Source of the DNA: Methylomonas aurea
GTDB taxonomy: Bacteria; Pseudomonadota; Gammaproteobacteria; Methylococcales; Methylomonadaceae
Assembly (NCBI RefSeq): GCF_024505045.1
Contig: NZ_JANIBM010000009.1
Span: forward strand, 62,001-126,000
DNA length: 64,000 nt
Direction: 5' to 3'
Shown here: positions 34,150 to 44,500 of the stretch, one piece after another
Numbering within the stretch: position 1 is the stretch's first letter
How the letters are laid out: each line of letters opens with the position of its first letter
The notes under the pieces: model-generated
What the model was told of the DNA's origin: nothing
The model's database searches: none
Seen by the model: the letters and a program-made list of their open reading frames with translations, nothing else
Translations under genes and position numbers: made by a program

Positions 34150-34331
34150 GCTTCGCTATCGATCGCCTGAGGTAATCGCCGCAACCGGCGCATCGCCGAT
34201 TTTGCCGAATAGTGGCGGATCGCGCTACTCGCATCCGCTAAATACTTGGCTATCCACCGAAAATCTGGTCCGGCTACGTTTTACGGGTAAAATATCGTTT
34301 CGTATAAACGCAAGCGCTAACGACACAAAAC

Positions 34332-37139
34332 ATGGACAAAACCTATTCCCCGCACGCTATCGAACAACGCTGGTATCAACTTTGGGAACAGAGCGGCTAT
34401 TTCGCCGCCAATCGTGAAGGCGATTCTTACTGCATCATGATTCCTCCTCCCAACGTAACCGGCAGTTTGCACATGGGGCATGCGTTTCAGGACACGATTA
34501 TGGATGCGCTGACCCGCTATCACCGGATGAAGGGACATAACGCCTTGTGGCAACCGGGTACCGACCATGCCGGCATCGCCACCCAGATGGTGGTCGAGCG
34601 CATCATCAACGCCGACGGCAAAACCCGCCACGACTACGGCCGCGACGCCTTCATCGAAAAAGTTTGGGAATGGAAGGAACAATCCGGCGGCACCATCACT
34701 CGCCAGTTACGGCGGATGGGTTCGTCGCTGGACTGGGAAAAAGAACGCTTCACGATGGACGACGGCATGTCCGCCGCCGTGCAGGAAGTCTTCATCAAAT
34801 TGTACGAAGAAGGCCTGATCTACCGCGGCAAGCGCCTAGTGAACTGGGACCCGGTATTGCACACCGCCGTGTCCGACCTGGAAGTGCTGTCGGAAGAAGA
34901 AAACGGCTCGATGTGGCACATGCGCTATCCGCTATCCAACGGTACCGGCCATTTGGTGGTCGCCACCACCCGCCCGGAAACCATGCTCGGCGACGCCGCC
35001 GTGGCTGTTCACCCGGACGACGAGCGCTACAAACACCTGATCGGCGAATTGCTGGAACTGCCGTTGACCGGCCGTTTGATTCCGATCATCGCCGACGACT
35101 ATGTCGATCCGGAATTCGGTACCGGCTGCGTCAAGATCACCCCGGCCCACGATTTCAACGACTACGAAGTCTGGTCGCGCCACAAGCAAATGAATGTGAT
35201 CGCCGACCAGCCCCACGGCGGCTTGATCAACATCTTTACCGTCGATGCGGCGATTCGAGGTAATGATGACGGCTTTAGCATCATTCCCGAAGCCTACATT
35301 GGTCTGGACCGCTTCGAAGCCCGCAAACGCATTGTCGCCGATTTGGACGCGCAGGGCCTGCTGGAAAAAATCGCCGACCACAAATTGATGGTGCCGCGCG
35401 GCGACCGCACCGGCGCGGTGATCGAACCGTTTTTGACCAACCAGTGGTACGTCAAAATCGCGCCGTTGGCGAAGCCGGCCATCGAAGCCGTCGAAACCGG
35501 CGCGATCAAATTCGTGCCGGACAATTGGAAAAACACCTATTTTGAATGGATGCGCAACATTCAGGATTGGTGCATCTCCCGGCAAATCTGGTGGGGCCAC
35601 CGCATTCCGGCTTGGTACGACGATAAGGGCAATACCTACGTCGGCCATTCCGAAACCGAAATCCGCGCCAAGCACGGTCTCGCTGCCGACTATCCGCTAT
35701 TCCAGGACGAAGACGTATTGGATACCTGGTTCTCGTCGGCGCTGTGGCCGTTCTCGACCCTGGGCTGGCCGGAGAAAACGCCGGAATTGGCCGCGCATTA
35801 CCCGACCAGCGTATTGGTCACCGGTTTCGACATCATTTTCTTCTGGGTAGCGCGGATGATCATGATGGGCTTGAAATTCATGGGCGACGTGCCGTTCAAG
35901 GAAGTCTACATCCACGGCCTGGTGCGCGACGCCGAAGGCCAGAAGATGTCCAAATCCAAAGGCAACGTGCTGGATCCGATCGACATCATCGACGGCATCG
36001 AGCTGGATGCATTGGTGGAAAAACGCATTTCCGGCATGATGCAGCCGCATCTGGCCAAGAAAATCGAGCAAGCCACCCGCAAGCAGTTCCCGGACGGCAT
36101 ACCGTCTTACGGCACCGACGCGTTGCGTTTTACCTTCGCCTCGCTGGCCTCGACCGGCCGCGACATCCGCTTCGATTTGCAGCGTACCGAAGGCTACCGC
36201 AACTTCTGCAACAAATTGTGGAACGCTGCGCGTTACGTTTTGATGAATACCGAAGGCCAGGACAACGGCGTCGATTGCGCCGAGTGCCATTACAGTCCGG
36301 CCGATCAGTGGATTCTGTCGCGCCTGAACCGCACCATCGCCGAAACCCGCAGCGCCATCGACAGCTATCGTTTCGACTTGGCGGCACAGGCGATTTACGA
36401 ATTTACCTGGAACGAGTACTGCGACTGGTATCTGGAGTTGGCGAAAATCTCGCTGCAAAGCGACGATGCACTGCTGCAACGCGGTACCCGCCAAACCTTG
36501 TTGCGGGTGCTGGAGACCGTGCTGCGCCTGGCGCATCCGATCATGCCGTTCATCACCGAGGAAATCTGGCAACGGGTTGGGCCGCTGGCCGGCGTCACCG
36601 CCGCGACCATCATGTTGCAACCTTACCCTGAAAGCGACGAAAGCGCCATCGACGCCGCCGCCGAAACTCAAGTGAAATGGGCGATGGACTTCATCCTCGG
36701 CATTCGCCGCATCCGCGGCGAAATGAACATCGCGCCGGGTAAGCCTTTGAACGTGTTGCTGCAAAACGGCTCCGCCACCGACCAAGCCAATCTTAAAGAA
36801 TTGGAAAGCTATCTTTTAAAGTTGGGCCGGCTGGAAAGCATCGCCTGGCTGAGCGCCGGCGATAATGCGCCGGAATCGGCGATTGCGCTGGTCGGCGACA
36901 TGAAAATTTTGATCCCGATGGCCGGCTTAATCGACAAAGATGCCGAACTGGCGCGGCTGGACAAGGAAATTCAGCGCATCGAAAAAGAATTGCCGCGCAT
37001 CGAAGGCAAACTCGGCAATGCGGCCTTCGTCGACAAAGCGCCGGCCGACGTCATCGCTAAGGAACGGGAAAAACTGGCCGGCTTGCAGTCGTCGCTGGCC
37101 AATCTGCAGGAACAGTACGCCAAAATCAAAGCCTTGTAA
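34332..37139 (+). CDS. valS: Valyl-tRNA synthetase
   Basis: This 935-aa class I synthetase charges tRNA-Val. The HIGH-type motif is in [16 protein letters not shown] and the KMSKS motif in [14 protein letters not shown]. The editing domain ([15 protein letters not shown] block [27 protein letters not shown]) and the anticodon-binding region follow. The last 70 residues ([20 protein letters not shown] to the end) are the ValS-type coiled coil. Length compares with E. coli ValS (951 aa). A four-base gap to the HDOD-GAF gene downstream shows that signalling genes are carried on the same transcript. Confidence 0.97.
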   Translation: MDKTYSPHAIEQRWYQLWEQSGYFAANREGDSYCIMIPPPNVTGSLHMGHAFQDTIMDALTRYHRMKGHNALWQPGTDHAGIATQMVVERIINADGKTRHDYGRDAFIEKVWEWKEQSGGTITRQLRRMGSSLDWEKERFTMDDGMSAAVQEVFIKLYEEGLIYRGKRLVNWDPVLHTAVSDLEVLSEEENGSMWHMRYPLSNGTGHLVVATTRPETMLGDAAVAVHPDDERYKHLIGELLELPLTGRLIPIIADDYVDPEFGTGCVKITPAHDFNDYEVWSRHKQMNVIADQPHGGLINIFTVDAAIRGNDDGFSIIPEAYIGLDRFEARKRIVADLDAQGLLEKIADHKLMVPRGDRTGAVIEPFLTNQWYVKIAPLAKPAIEAVETGAIKFVPDNWKNTYFEWMRNIQDWCISRQIWWGHRIPAWYDDKGNTYVGHSETEIRAKHGLAADYPLFQDEDVLDTWFSSALWPFSTLGWPEKTPELAAHYPTSVLVTGFDIIFFWVARMIMMGLKFMGDVPFKEVYIHGLVRDAEGQKMSKSKGNVLDPIDIIDGIELDALVEKRISGMMQPHLAKKIEQATRKQFPDGIPSYGTDALRFTFASLASTGRDIRFDLQRTEGYRNFCNKLWNAARYVLMNTEGQDNGVDCAECHYSPADQWILSRLNRTIAETRSAIDSYRFDLAAQAIYEFTWNEYCDWYLELAKISLQSDDALLQRGTRQTLLRVLETVLRLAHPIMPFITEEIWQRVGPLAGVTAATIMLQPYPESDESAIDAAAETQVKWAMDFILGIRRIRGEMNIAPGKPLNVLLQNGSATDQANLKELESYLLKLGRLESIAWLSAGDNAPESAIALVGDMKILIPMAGLIDKDAELARLDKEIQRIEKELPRIEGKLGNAAFVDKAPADVIAKEREKLAGLQSSLANLQEQYAKIKAL

Positions 37140-37143
37140 GTCT

Positions 37144-38571
37144 ATGGGCGGACCGCAAAAAGCTCCGGAAACCCTGGACGATTGGACGGAGCTGTTGCGC
37201 GCCCAGGAAATGCCGATTTTCTCCAACACCGCACACAGTATTTACGCAGCGTTGGACGACCGCAAAAAAGGCGCGATGGAATTGGCGACGGTGATTCTGC
37301 AAGACCCGAATCTGACCGCCAAGGTGCTTAAAGTCGGCAGTAGCCCGTATTACAACCCGTCGAAGCAGAAGATGAGTACGGTTTCACGGGCCATCGTCGT
37401 CTTGGGCGCCGAGATCATCCGCGAATTGACGTTGGCGTGTTCGTTTTTCGAAGCGATTTTGTCGTCCAGCGACAAAAACCGGGCCAACCGGGAGATCGCC
37501 AAAGCCTTACACGCCGCGGTCCAGGCCAAAAATATCGCGCTGACCGTCGGCGACGTTTCGCCGGAAGAGGTGTTCGTCGCCGCCTTGCTGCATAATCTCG
37601 GCCACGTCGCATTCTGGTGTTCCAGCGATCCGCATTCGAAGAAGGCACATGCCGCCATCGAAAAAACCGGTTTGGATGGTGCGGAGGCTGAAAAAAAAAT
37701 TCTTGGCTTTTCGTTGCGCGATCTGGGCAAAAAGCTCAGCAAGTCCTGGAGTTTGGGAGGGCTGATCGAAGAAGCGATCGCCAAACCGGATTCCGCAGAC
37801 AAGCGCGTGCAATTGGTCAAATTGGGCCATGAAATTTGCCAGGCGCTGCAGGCCGGGCCCGATTCACCGCAGATGATCGCTTGCCTGGCGAAGTTCAACG
37901 AACTTTCCAGGTTGCCGTTGCCGGAAATACAAGCCAGAATCGAGAAGAACACCGAAGAGGCGGCACTGATCGCCCGTCAATTCGGCGCCGACGACGCGTC
38001 GCGCTTCATCAAAAACGATGCTGTTGCCGAAGATGCGCCGGCCGAGGAGCCGTTCGACAAGAAAAAGTTGCAGTTTCAAATCCTGCAGGACATTAGCAGT
38101 CATATCAGCGGCCAGATCAACCTGAACCAATTGTTCGAAATGGTGTTGGAGGGTATCCACCGTGGCGTGGAAATGGACCGGACCTTATTCATGCTGTTAA
38201 GTCCGGATAAACAGGCGCTCAACGAAAAATTTTCTCTCGGTTGGCGCAAGCCGGTTCCGGAACAGAAGCTGCGGATTCTGAATTCGGAAAATTCCGCCAA
38301 TTTGTTTTTCAATGCCCTGCGTCAAACCGAAGGCGTCTGGCAATTCCCGGACCAGCATTCCGCCTTGTATACCCCGCAAATCGTCCAGCATATCGGTCGG
38401 CACGAGTGTTTCATCTTTCCGATTCGGGCCGAGAATAAGGTGGTCGGCCTGATCTATTGCGACCACTCCATTCATGGGCTACCTTTAACCCGCGATGACT
38501 TCATCGCAGCCAACCATTTCGCCAAGCAAGCCCATATCGGCTTGACCCTTTATTGCATGAAGAGCCATTAA
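37144..38571 (+). CDS. HDOD-GAF signalling protein
   Basis: This 475-aa cytosolic protein has an N-terminal HDOD domain (about 20-225), seen from FSNTAHSIYAALDD, ILQDPNLTAKVLKVGSSPYY and LLHNLGHVAFW, and a C-terminal GAF domain (about 310-470), seen from LFEMVLEGIHRGVEMDRTLFMLLSP and NKVVGLIYCDHS. HDOD domains are relatives of HD phosphohydrolases, often without activity, used as output or scaffold modules. GAF domains bind small ligands. The ATG at 37144 lies 4 bases after valS, and the double-receiver gene starts 3 bases after its stop. A sensory relay with the receiver protein is plausible. Confidence 0.88.
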   Translation: MGGPQKAPETLDDWTELLRAQEMPIFSNTAHSIYAALDDRKKGAMELATVILQDPNLTAKVLKVGSSPYYNPSKQKMSTVSRAIVVLGAEIIRELTLACSFFEAILSSSDKNRANREIAKALHAAVQAKNIALTVGDVSPEEVFVAALLHNLGHVAFWCSSDPHSKKAHAAIEKTGLDGAEAEKKILGFSLRDLGKKLSKSWSLGGLIEEAIAKPDSADKRVQLVKLGHEICQALQAGPDSPQMIACLAKFNELSRLPLPEIQARIEKNTEEAALIARQFGADDASRFIKNDAVAEDAPAEEPFDKKKLQFQILQDISSHISGQINLNQLFEMVLEGIHRGVEMDRTLFMLLSPDKQALNEKFSLGWRKPVPEQKLRILNSENSANLFFNALRQTEGVWQFPDQHSALYTPQIVQHIGRHECFIFPIRAENKVVGLIYCDHSIHGLPLTRDDFIAANHFAKQAHIGLTLYCMKSH

Positions 38572-38574
38572 TCC

Positions 38575-39369
38575 ATGACCGATCGCGAGCTGTCGAATCT
38601 TCAAGTGTTTCTGGTAGAGCCGTCCCACACCCAACAGCTCATCATCATTCAATATTTGCAAAGCTTCGGCATCAGCGATATCGGCTGCGTCGCTACCGGA
38701 AAAGAACTGTTCGAGCGTTTGCAGCACAGCCGGCCCGATCTGGTGGTCAGTGCCATGTATTTGCCGGACATGACCGGCGTCGAACTGGTTCACGCCTTGC
38801 GCCAGGACGCCGCTTCTTATGAGATGGCGTTTCTGTTGATTTCCAGCGAAACCAATATCAAATACTTGGAGCCGATCCGCCAAGCCGGTGCGATTGCGAT
38901 TTTGCCGAAACCGTTCACCCGCGAAGCGATGCACACCGCGTTGCAGTCGACGCTGGAATATGTGTGTCCGGAAAAGTTGGGGCTGGAACATATCGATATC
39001 GAGGATTTGCGCGTGCTGCTGGTCGACGACAGCGAGTTCTCGTTGAAGTATTTGACCAAAGTCTTCAACAACATCGGCATCGACCAGTTGGCTATCGCTC
39101 GCGACGGTAAGCAAGGCTTGCAGCTATTTAGCCAGCATTACTTCGACCTGGTCGTGACCGATTACAACATGCCGGAAATGGACGGTTTGCAATTGGTCGA
39201 ACATATCCGCAACCACCCTGAACGCGGTTCCACGCCGGTGCTGATGGTGACCAGCGAACAAAACCAGAGCCGCTTGGCCGCTATCGAAAAATCCGACGTG
39301 TCGGCCATTCTAGATAAACCCTTCGAACCGACCTCGATCAAACGCCTGTTGTTAAATCTGCTGAATTAG
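38575..39369 (+). CDS. Double receiver-domain protein, first receiver degenerate
   Basis: This 264-aa protein is made of two CheY-like receivers and no output domain. The second (about 143-262) is canonical: LLVDDSE with D151/D152, acceptor D196 in VVTDYNMPEMDG and Lys in LDKPF. The first (about 8-130) has lost the acidic pair (FLVEPSH) and has Ala 60 where the acceptor Asp should be (VVSAMYLPDMTG), yet keeps the Lys (LPKPF). So only one half can be phosphorylated; the other probably binds a partner. It is translationally linked to the HDOD-GAF gene and precedes the PAS-MCP pair. Confidence 0.9.
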   Translation: MTDRELSNLQVFLVEPSHTQQLIIIQYLQSFGISDIGCVATGKELFERLQHSRPDLVVSAMYLPDMTGVELVHALRQDAASYEMAFLLISSETNIKYLEPIRQAGAIAILPKPFTREAMHTALQSTLEYVCPEKLGLEHIDIEDLRVLLVDDSEFSLKYLTKVFNNIGIDQLAIARDGKQGLQLFSQHYFDLVVTDYNMPEMDGLQLVEHIRNHPERGSTPVLMVTSEQNQSRLAAIEKSDVSAILDKPFEPTSIKRLLLNLLN

Positions 39370-39507
39370 CGCCGGTTTCGCCGCCGCGCCGCGCCCGCGC
39401 TGCGCGCCGATATTTCACGAAATTCGCCGCAAAAGCGTATCCAGGATATGCCAAAAAACCGAAAATTCGGCTAGATTTTGTAATGTTAATTCCCGAATGG
39501 TGACCCA

Positions 39508-40047
39508 ATGAAACCCGGCATTACCCCCAACAATAACGAAAAAAAGCTGGATGACGAGGATTTCATCGTTTCCAAAACCGATACTTCCGGGCGAATAACT
39601 TACGCCAACCGGATTTTCATGGAGATCGCCGGTTATCCGGAACATGAACTGCTCGGCGTCCAACACAACATCATCCGCCACCCGGACATGCCGCGCGGCG
39701 TGTTCCGATTCATGTGGAACACGTTGAAGGCCGGCGAAGAGTTCTTCGGTTTTGCCAAAAACCTGTGCGCCGACGGCGGATATTACTGGGTGTTTGCCAA
39801 CATCACACCCGATTACGATGGAAACGGCAAGTTGCAAGGCTACTATTCGGTGCGGCGCAATCCGCCCCGCTCCGCGCTGGAAGTATTGATTCCGATTTAC
39901 CGGGAAATGCTGGCCATCGAGAAGCGCAGCTCCGCCAAGGAAGCCCCGGATAAATCCCTGGAATATTTGCTGGACCAGGTCAGGCAGACCGGCGCCAAGA
40001 GCTACAACAGTCTGGTGTTGAGCCTTTATAAACCCAACGGAGTTTAA
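39508..40047 (+). CDS. Stand-alone Aer-like PAS protein
   Basis: This 179-aa soluble protein is an Aer-type PAS domain (about 15-125): SKTDTSGRITYANRIFMEIAGY, HNIIRHPDMPRGVF and the typical GGYYWVFANITPDYD. In Aer this domain binds FAD and senses redox or oxygen. A helical tail of about 55 residues follows, and there is no membrane segment or methyl-accepting domain. The chemoreceptor gene starts 3 bases later and has no PAS, so the two together look like a split Aer. Its own ATG lies 138 bases after the receiver gene. Confidence 0.9.
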   Translation: MKPGITPNNNEKKLDDEDFIVSKTDTSGRITYANRIFMEIAGYPEHELLGVQHNIIRHPDMPRGVFRFMWNTLKAGEEFFGFAKNLCADGGYYWVFANITPDYDGNGKLQGYYSVRRNPPRSALEVLIPIYREMLAIEKRSSAKEAPDKSLEYLLDQVRQTGAKSYNSLVLSLYKPNGV

Positions 40048-40050
40048 GCG

Positions 40051-41520
40051 ATGAATTCCAATGCCAATATTCCGTTTTTAAGAACCAAGCTGAATTACGC
40101 GGTGGCCACGATACTGATTTCGGTGGCGGCGGCCTTTGTATATTCCGTCGTCGCGTTCGGCTTTTCCTGGGGCATGCTGCTGCTGTTATTGCCGTTGCCA
40201 TTGGTGGCGCTGGTGTCGTGGCAGACCGGTAAACAAAGCCTGATGGTGTTGGAGCGGATAGAGGACGTTTTGAAATATACCATCAAGGGCGAACTCCACC
40301 ACCGGGTGACCGGCACCCGCGGGATGGGCGAAATCGGCAAGGTCGCCTGGGAGTTGAACGAGACGCTGGATATTATGGAATGCTATTTCAAGGAAATCAG
40401 CACCTGCTTTCGCCATGCCTCGGAGGGCAACCACGAGCGTTACGCCTTGGTCGACGGTTTGCCGGGCTTGTTGAAACAGTCCGCAAAAAATATGAACGCG
40501 GCGATCAAGCTAATGGACGACAACGACAAACTGATGATCAAAAACCGGTTGTCGGCCGGCCTGCACGCCTTGAATACCTCCAACTTGCTGGGCAATCTGA
40601 AAGGTAACCAGAACGATCTGATCAACATCACCGAGCAGATGCAGAAAGTGGAGAATATCGCCACCGAAACCGGGCGCAATGCCGACGACAGTTTGGCGAC
40701 TGTGGAGACGATCAGCAATTCCTTGACCGACATTAATTCCAACGTGCATTCGGTATCCGACGTCATCGGCGCCTTGATCAACGACAGCAAAAAAATCACC
40801 GAATCCTTATCGATGATTACCGGTATCGCCGACCAAACCAATCTGCTGGCACTGAACGCATCGATTGAGGCGGCCCGGGCCGGCGAACACGGCCGCGGCT
40901 TCGCCGTAGTCGCCGACGAGGTGAAAAACCTGTCCGAGCACACCAAGGACGCAGCGATGGAGGTGTCGAAAACGTTGAAGGCCTTTAACAAACGCGTCGA
41001 ACAAATGCACGAGGAAGCCGAGAATTCGGCGGCGATTTCCCAGGAGATCATGGCGCAAGTCAGTTCGTTCCGGCAGCAGTTTTCCAATCTGTCGCAGTCC
41101 GCCAAAGCCTCGTTGGACTTTATCGCCTATGCCAAGGACAAATCGTTCGGTTTGCTGACCAAACTGGACCATATCGTCTACAAGCAAAACGGCTATATCT
41201 CGATCGAGACCCCCACCGATTGCCCTCAACGCCACGCCATCATGGTCGACAGCCACAACTGCCGCTTGGGTAAATGGTATTACGAAGGTTTGGGCCACCA
41301 AAATTTCCGCAATACCGTCGCCTACGCCAAGTTGAACCGGCCGCATGCCGACGTTCACACCGCGACCCAGCGTGCTTACGAAATCTCGCGCGGCAAATGG
41401 GTGGAAGACCAGGCCATGCTCAACGAAATCATCCAGCAGATGCAGTTGGCCGAGAACGCCAGCGCCGATGTCATGCAGATGATCGACGCCATGGTCGAAG
41501 AGAAACATAACAAGCTTTGA
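40051..41520 (+). CDS. Methyl-accepting chemotaxis protein with C-terminal CZB domain
   Basis: This 489-aa receptor has two adjacent membrane helices (about 15-55) with almost no periplasmic loop, a HAMP-like linker, a signalling hairpin ([34 protein letters not shown]) and a C-terminal CZB zinc-binding domain ([22 protein letters not shown], and the PHADVH histidines). CZB domains use a 3His-1Cys zinc site to sense zinc or oxidants such as hypochlorous acid. With the upstream PAS protein it could give both redox and oxidant input to a chemotaxis or cyclase pathway. ACGGAG precedes the ATG. No che gene is in the window. Confidence 0.92.
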   Translation: MNSNANIPFLRTKLNYAVATILISVAAAFVYSVVAFGFSWGMLLLLLPLPLVALVSWQTGKQSLMVLERIEDVLKYTIKGELHHRVTGTRGMGEIGKVAWELNETLDIMECYFKEISTCFRHASEGNHERYALVDGLPGLLKQSAKNMNAAIKLMDDNDKLMIKNRLSAGLHALNTSNLLGNLKGNQNDLINITEQMQKVENIATETGRNADDSLATVETISNSLTDINSNVHSVSDVIGALINDSKKITESLSMITGIADQTNLLALNASIEAARAGEHGRGFAVVADEVKNLSEHTKDAAMEVSKTLKAFNKRVEQMHEEAENSAAISQEIMAQVSSFRQQFSNLSQSAKASLDFIAYAKDKSFGLLTKLDHIVYKQNGYISIETPTDCPQRHAIMVDSHNCRLGKWYYEGLGHQNFRNTVAYAKLNRPHADVHTATQRAYEISRGKWVEDQAMLNEIIQQMQLAENASADVMQMIDAMVEEKHNKL

Positions 41521-41544
41521 CGTTCCCGGCGGCCGGACCACCGG

Positions 41545-44500
41545 TCAGGGTTTGGCCGATTTGCGCCAAATGCCGCCGGCCGCAAAACATGTCCACCCCC
41601 AGCGCAGCCAGTTCAACAAAGACGACGCCAGCCACAACGCCCAGGCCAGCATCAACGCCCGGTAAGCCGCCAGCGGCAGGCTGGCGACAGCCGCGCTGGG
41701 CAATTGCGGCGGATTGCGGTCCTGGTACCAATTCAATTGGTAGGCCGTGGATTGGTTGCCGGCGATTTGCATCTCGGGGCTACCGAGCAGGCCTTGCTCC
41801 ACCGCCAGCGCCAAAATCAGCAAGGCTAACACCGTGCCCGCCGCCAAGCCGATTTGCAGCAGATTGAAGCGGCGTACGCCGATAACCGGTTGCTTGGCCC
41901 GCCACTGCAGCGCAAACAGCCAGCCGACCACGATAATGCCCGCGACCACGTGCAATTGGCTCAGCCCCGACAGCAGTAAAAACCATTCCCAGTGTTTCAG
42001 CGGCGTCGCCCCGGTTTTGCCTAGGCCGAACCCGATCGCGGCTAACACCAATAACAAACCCCAGATCAAAGCCGCCGGACCGAAGTCGGGGCCGGAAGTC
42101 CAAAGTAACCAGCAATTTTGCGGCATGGTCACGCTGATCCGGCTGTTGACGCTGGCGGTGCCGAGATTGGCGCTGGGCGTTGCCGTGATGAAGCCGAGCG
42201 GCAGCGGCGTGTTCCATTTCAAAATCGCTTGCTGGCTGCCGGGTCGCAGCGGCAGGCTGACGCTGGCGCCCTGCTGGCGTATCGGTTGGCTGATGCCGTC
42301 TATCGCCACGTCCTGCAATTCCGCGCCGTCCGGCAGAGTGATGGTATGGCGGCCGCCTTTGGAACTACGCATGTCCAGCTTCAGTTCGGAGGATTGATTG
42401 CGCGTGCCGGGTTGAACTTTCAGTTCGCTGGCGTCGATCGTCAACGTGGCGCCGGAGACCGCTGCCGGCCGCTCCAGCGTTAACGTCAGGCGCTCGCCTG
42501 GCCACGGCCGCCATTCCGGCAACCACGGGCCCTGCGGGTTTTCCCGGTAAATCGGGGGCAAGCCTTGGCTATGCAGTCGCCAGACCGGACTGACCTCGGC
42601 TCGCCAGACTTCATGCCATCGACCGGATGCGTCGGCCAGCAAATCGATTTGCCCGGATTTTTCCAGCACCGATTCCCATTCCGCTCCACCCGCGCTGGCG
42701 GCGATGTTCACTAATACCTTGCCGTCCTTGACCCGCATTTGCGGTGTAGTTACCGCTTCGCCTTTCAATAAAGGTAACTCGAGCATGATCGCGTTGCCGT
42801 TTGCGGCCAACGATTCGACCCGGGTCGTGATGCGCCAATCCAGCCCCAGATGCAGGGTGCGGCTGACTTGCACGAATGCGGGCAGCGCCGTCTGCGATAT
42901 GGCTCGGCCGGCCGGCGTTTCCTGTTGCAGTCTGGTGAATTCCAACTGCGGACCGACTTTGCCGTCTTCGTAACCGCCGCCGATACGCCAGCCATCGGCG
43001 GCGAAACTGGCGTGTTGCGGGATCAGCGGCAGCGGCAGCGTGAATTTAACCGGTTCCCGGTAGCGTCCTTGCATCGTCACACGGTGTACGCCGCGTGCCA
43101 ACGCCAGCCAGACTTCGCCGAGCTCGCTGCGGAATAGAGCTTGCCCCGGCGCGCCGTCGACTTCAACCGTCTCCGGCAGCCATTGTTCTGCCTGAGCCGG
43201 TAAAGGTAGCGCCAAGGTCTGTTGAGCATGGACTTGCAGTTCCAGGCGCAACAGTTCCGGTTTGGCTTGTACTTGCATTTGCGCGATCTGCGCGCAGTCC
43301 GGCAGGCAAGCCGGCGCTTGCAGCAGGCGGGCTTTCAGTTCGGCCAACAGTTGCGGATCGGGCAGGTCGGCATAAGCCGGCCGGCCAGGCGTGACTAATA
43401 ATGGCGCCAGCAGCAGGCCGGCGATATGCGGCGCAAACCGGCGCCAGTCGCCTACGGATATCCCGGCCAGCCGCAATACCAGCGCGACTGTAATCGCCGC
43501 TTGCAGGAAATGCAGCAGCATCATCGCCCAGGGCGGCAGGTACCAGAGCCGTAATTGTTGCTGGCTGTCCACGCCGCCGTTCCAAACCAGGTGCACGCTA
43601 CGCCACTGCCAGCGCGGCAGGCCGGGGCCGGTTTGCAGATTGGCGTCTGGATCGGTCCGTTCCAGGTCGGCGCCACTGCCGGCGCCGGATTCGGACTTCG
43701 CCGCATAGCTGCGTTTGAATGCTTTTGCCTCGGGTAGTGCGGTGGCTAATTCCGCCGGCGCCACATCGCTGCGCAATGGTTCCGCTGCGGTGGGAGCGCT
43801 GTTATAGGCGGCGCTCGGCTCGATCTGTTCCGGCAGTTCCAATTGCGGATAAATGCCGCTCCGGATTTGTGCGATCACGAACGGAATTGCCAATGCGGCG
43901 AGTGCCAGCCAGCACAGGTTGCGGCAAGCGGTTAGCCAGTGCCGGGCTCTGCCTTCCGGTAATATCCGGACTAAGGCCAGCGTTGCCAGGGTCAGCAACC
44001 AGATCAGGCGCGGCGCATCGTGCTCGTGCCAGATCAGGCTCAAGCCGAGCAGGGCTGCGCCGCCCCACGGCCAGGACCACAGCCGTCCGGCCGCCAGGCC
44101 GCCGATCAGCACCAGAAACAAATCCAGCAAGGTCCAGCGGTTCAGCCAGGTATCAGGGGCGTTGTCGACGCCGCCGACCGCCAGCAGGCGCCAGCCGGGA
44201 GGGGTTTTCAGTTCGGCGCGCACCTGTTGAAAACGCTGCTGCCAACCGCTGGCGGACAGTGCGGAGATTCCGGTCTCGATCCGGCTGTCGGCGCTGAGTT
44301 GCAGGTTGCCGCTGCGGATTTCGACCCCCTGGCTGCGGTCGGCCGATTCGGTAATGAGTTGGCTTTGGCCGTTCAACTGCACTTGGCCGAGTTGCAACTC
44401 CGGTGCCGCGTTTAGCCGCCAGTCGCGGTGCATGCTGCCGCTAATCCGGTCGTTGACCGTGTAACCGGTGCCGGCGAAGTCCAGCCACAGGATGCGGGTC

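Noticed and set aside
34265-34293. TAAAAT upstream of valS as a -10 box
   Set aside because: The -35 position holds CTGGTC, too poor a match to report as a promoter.
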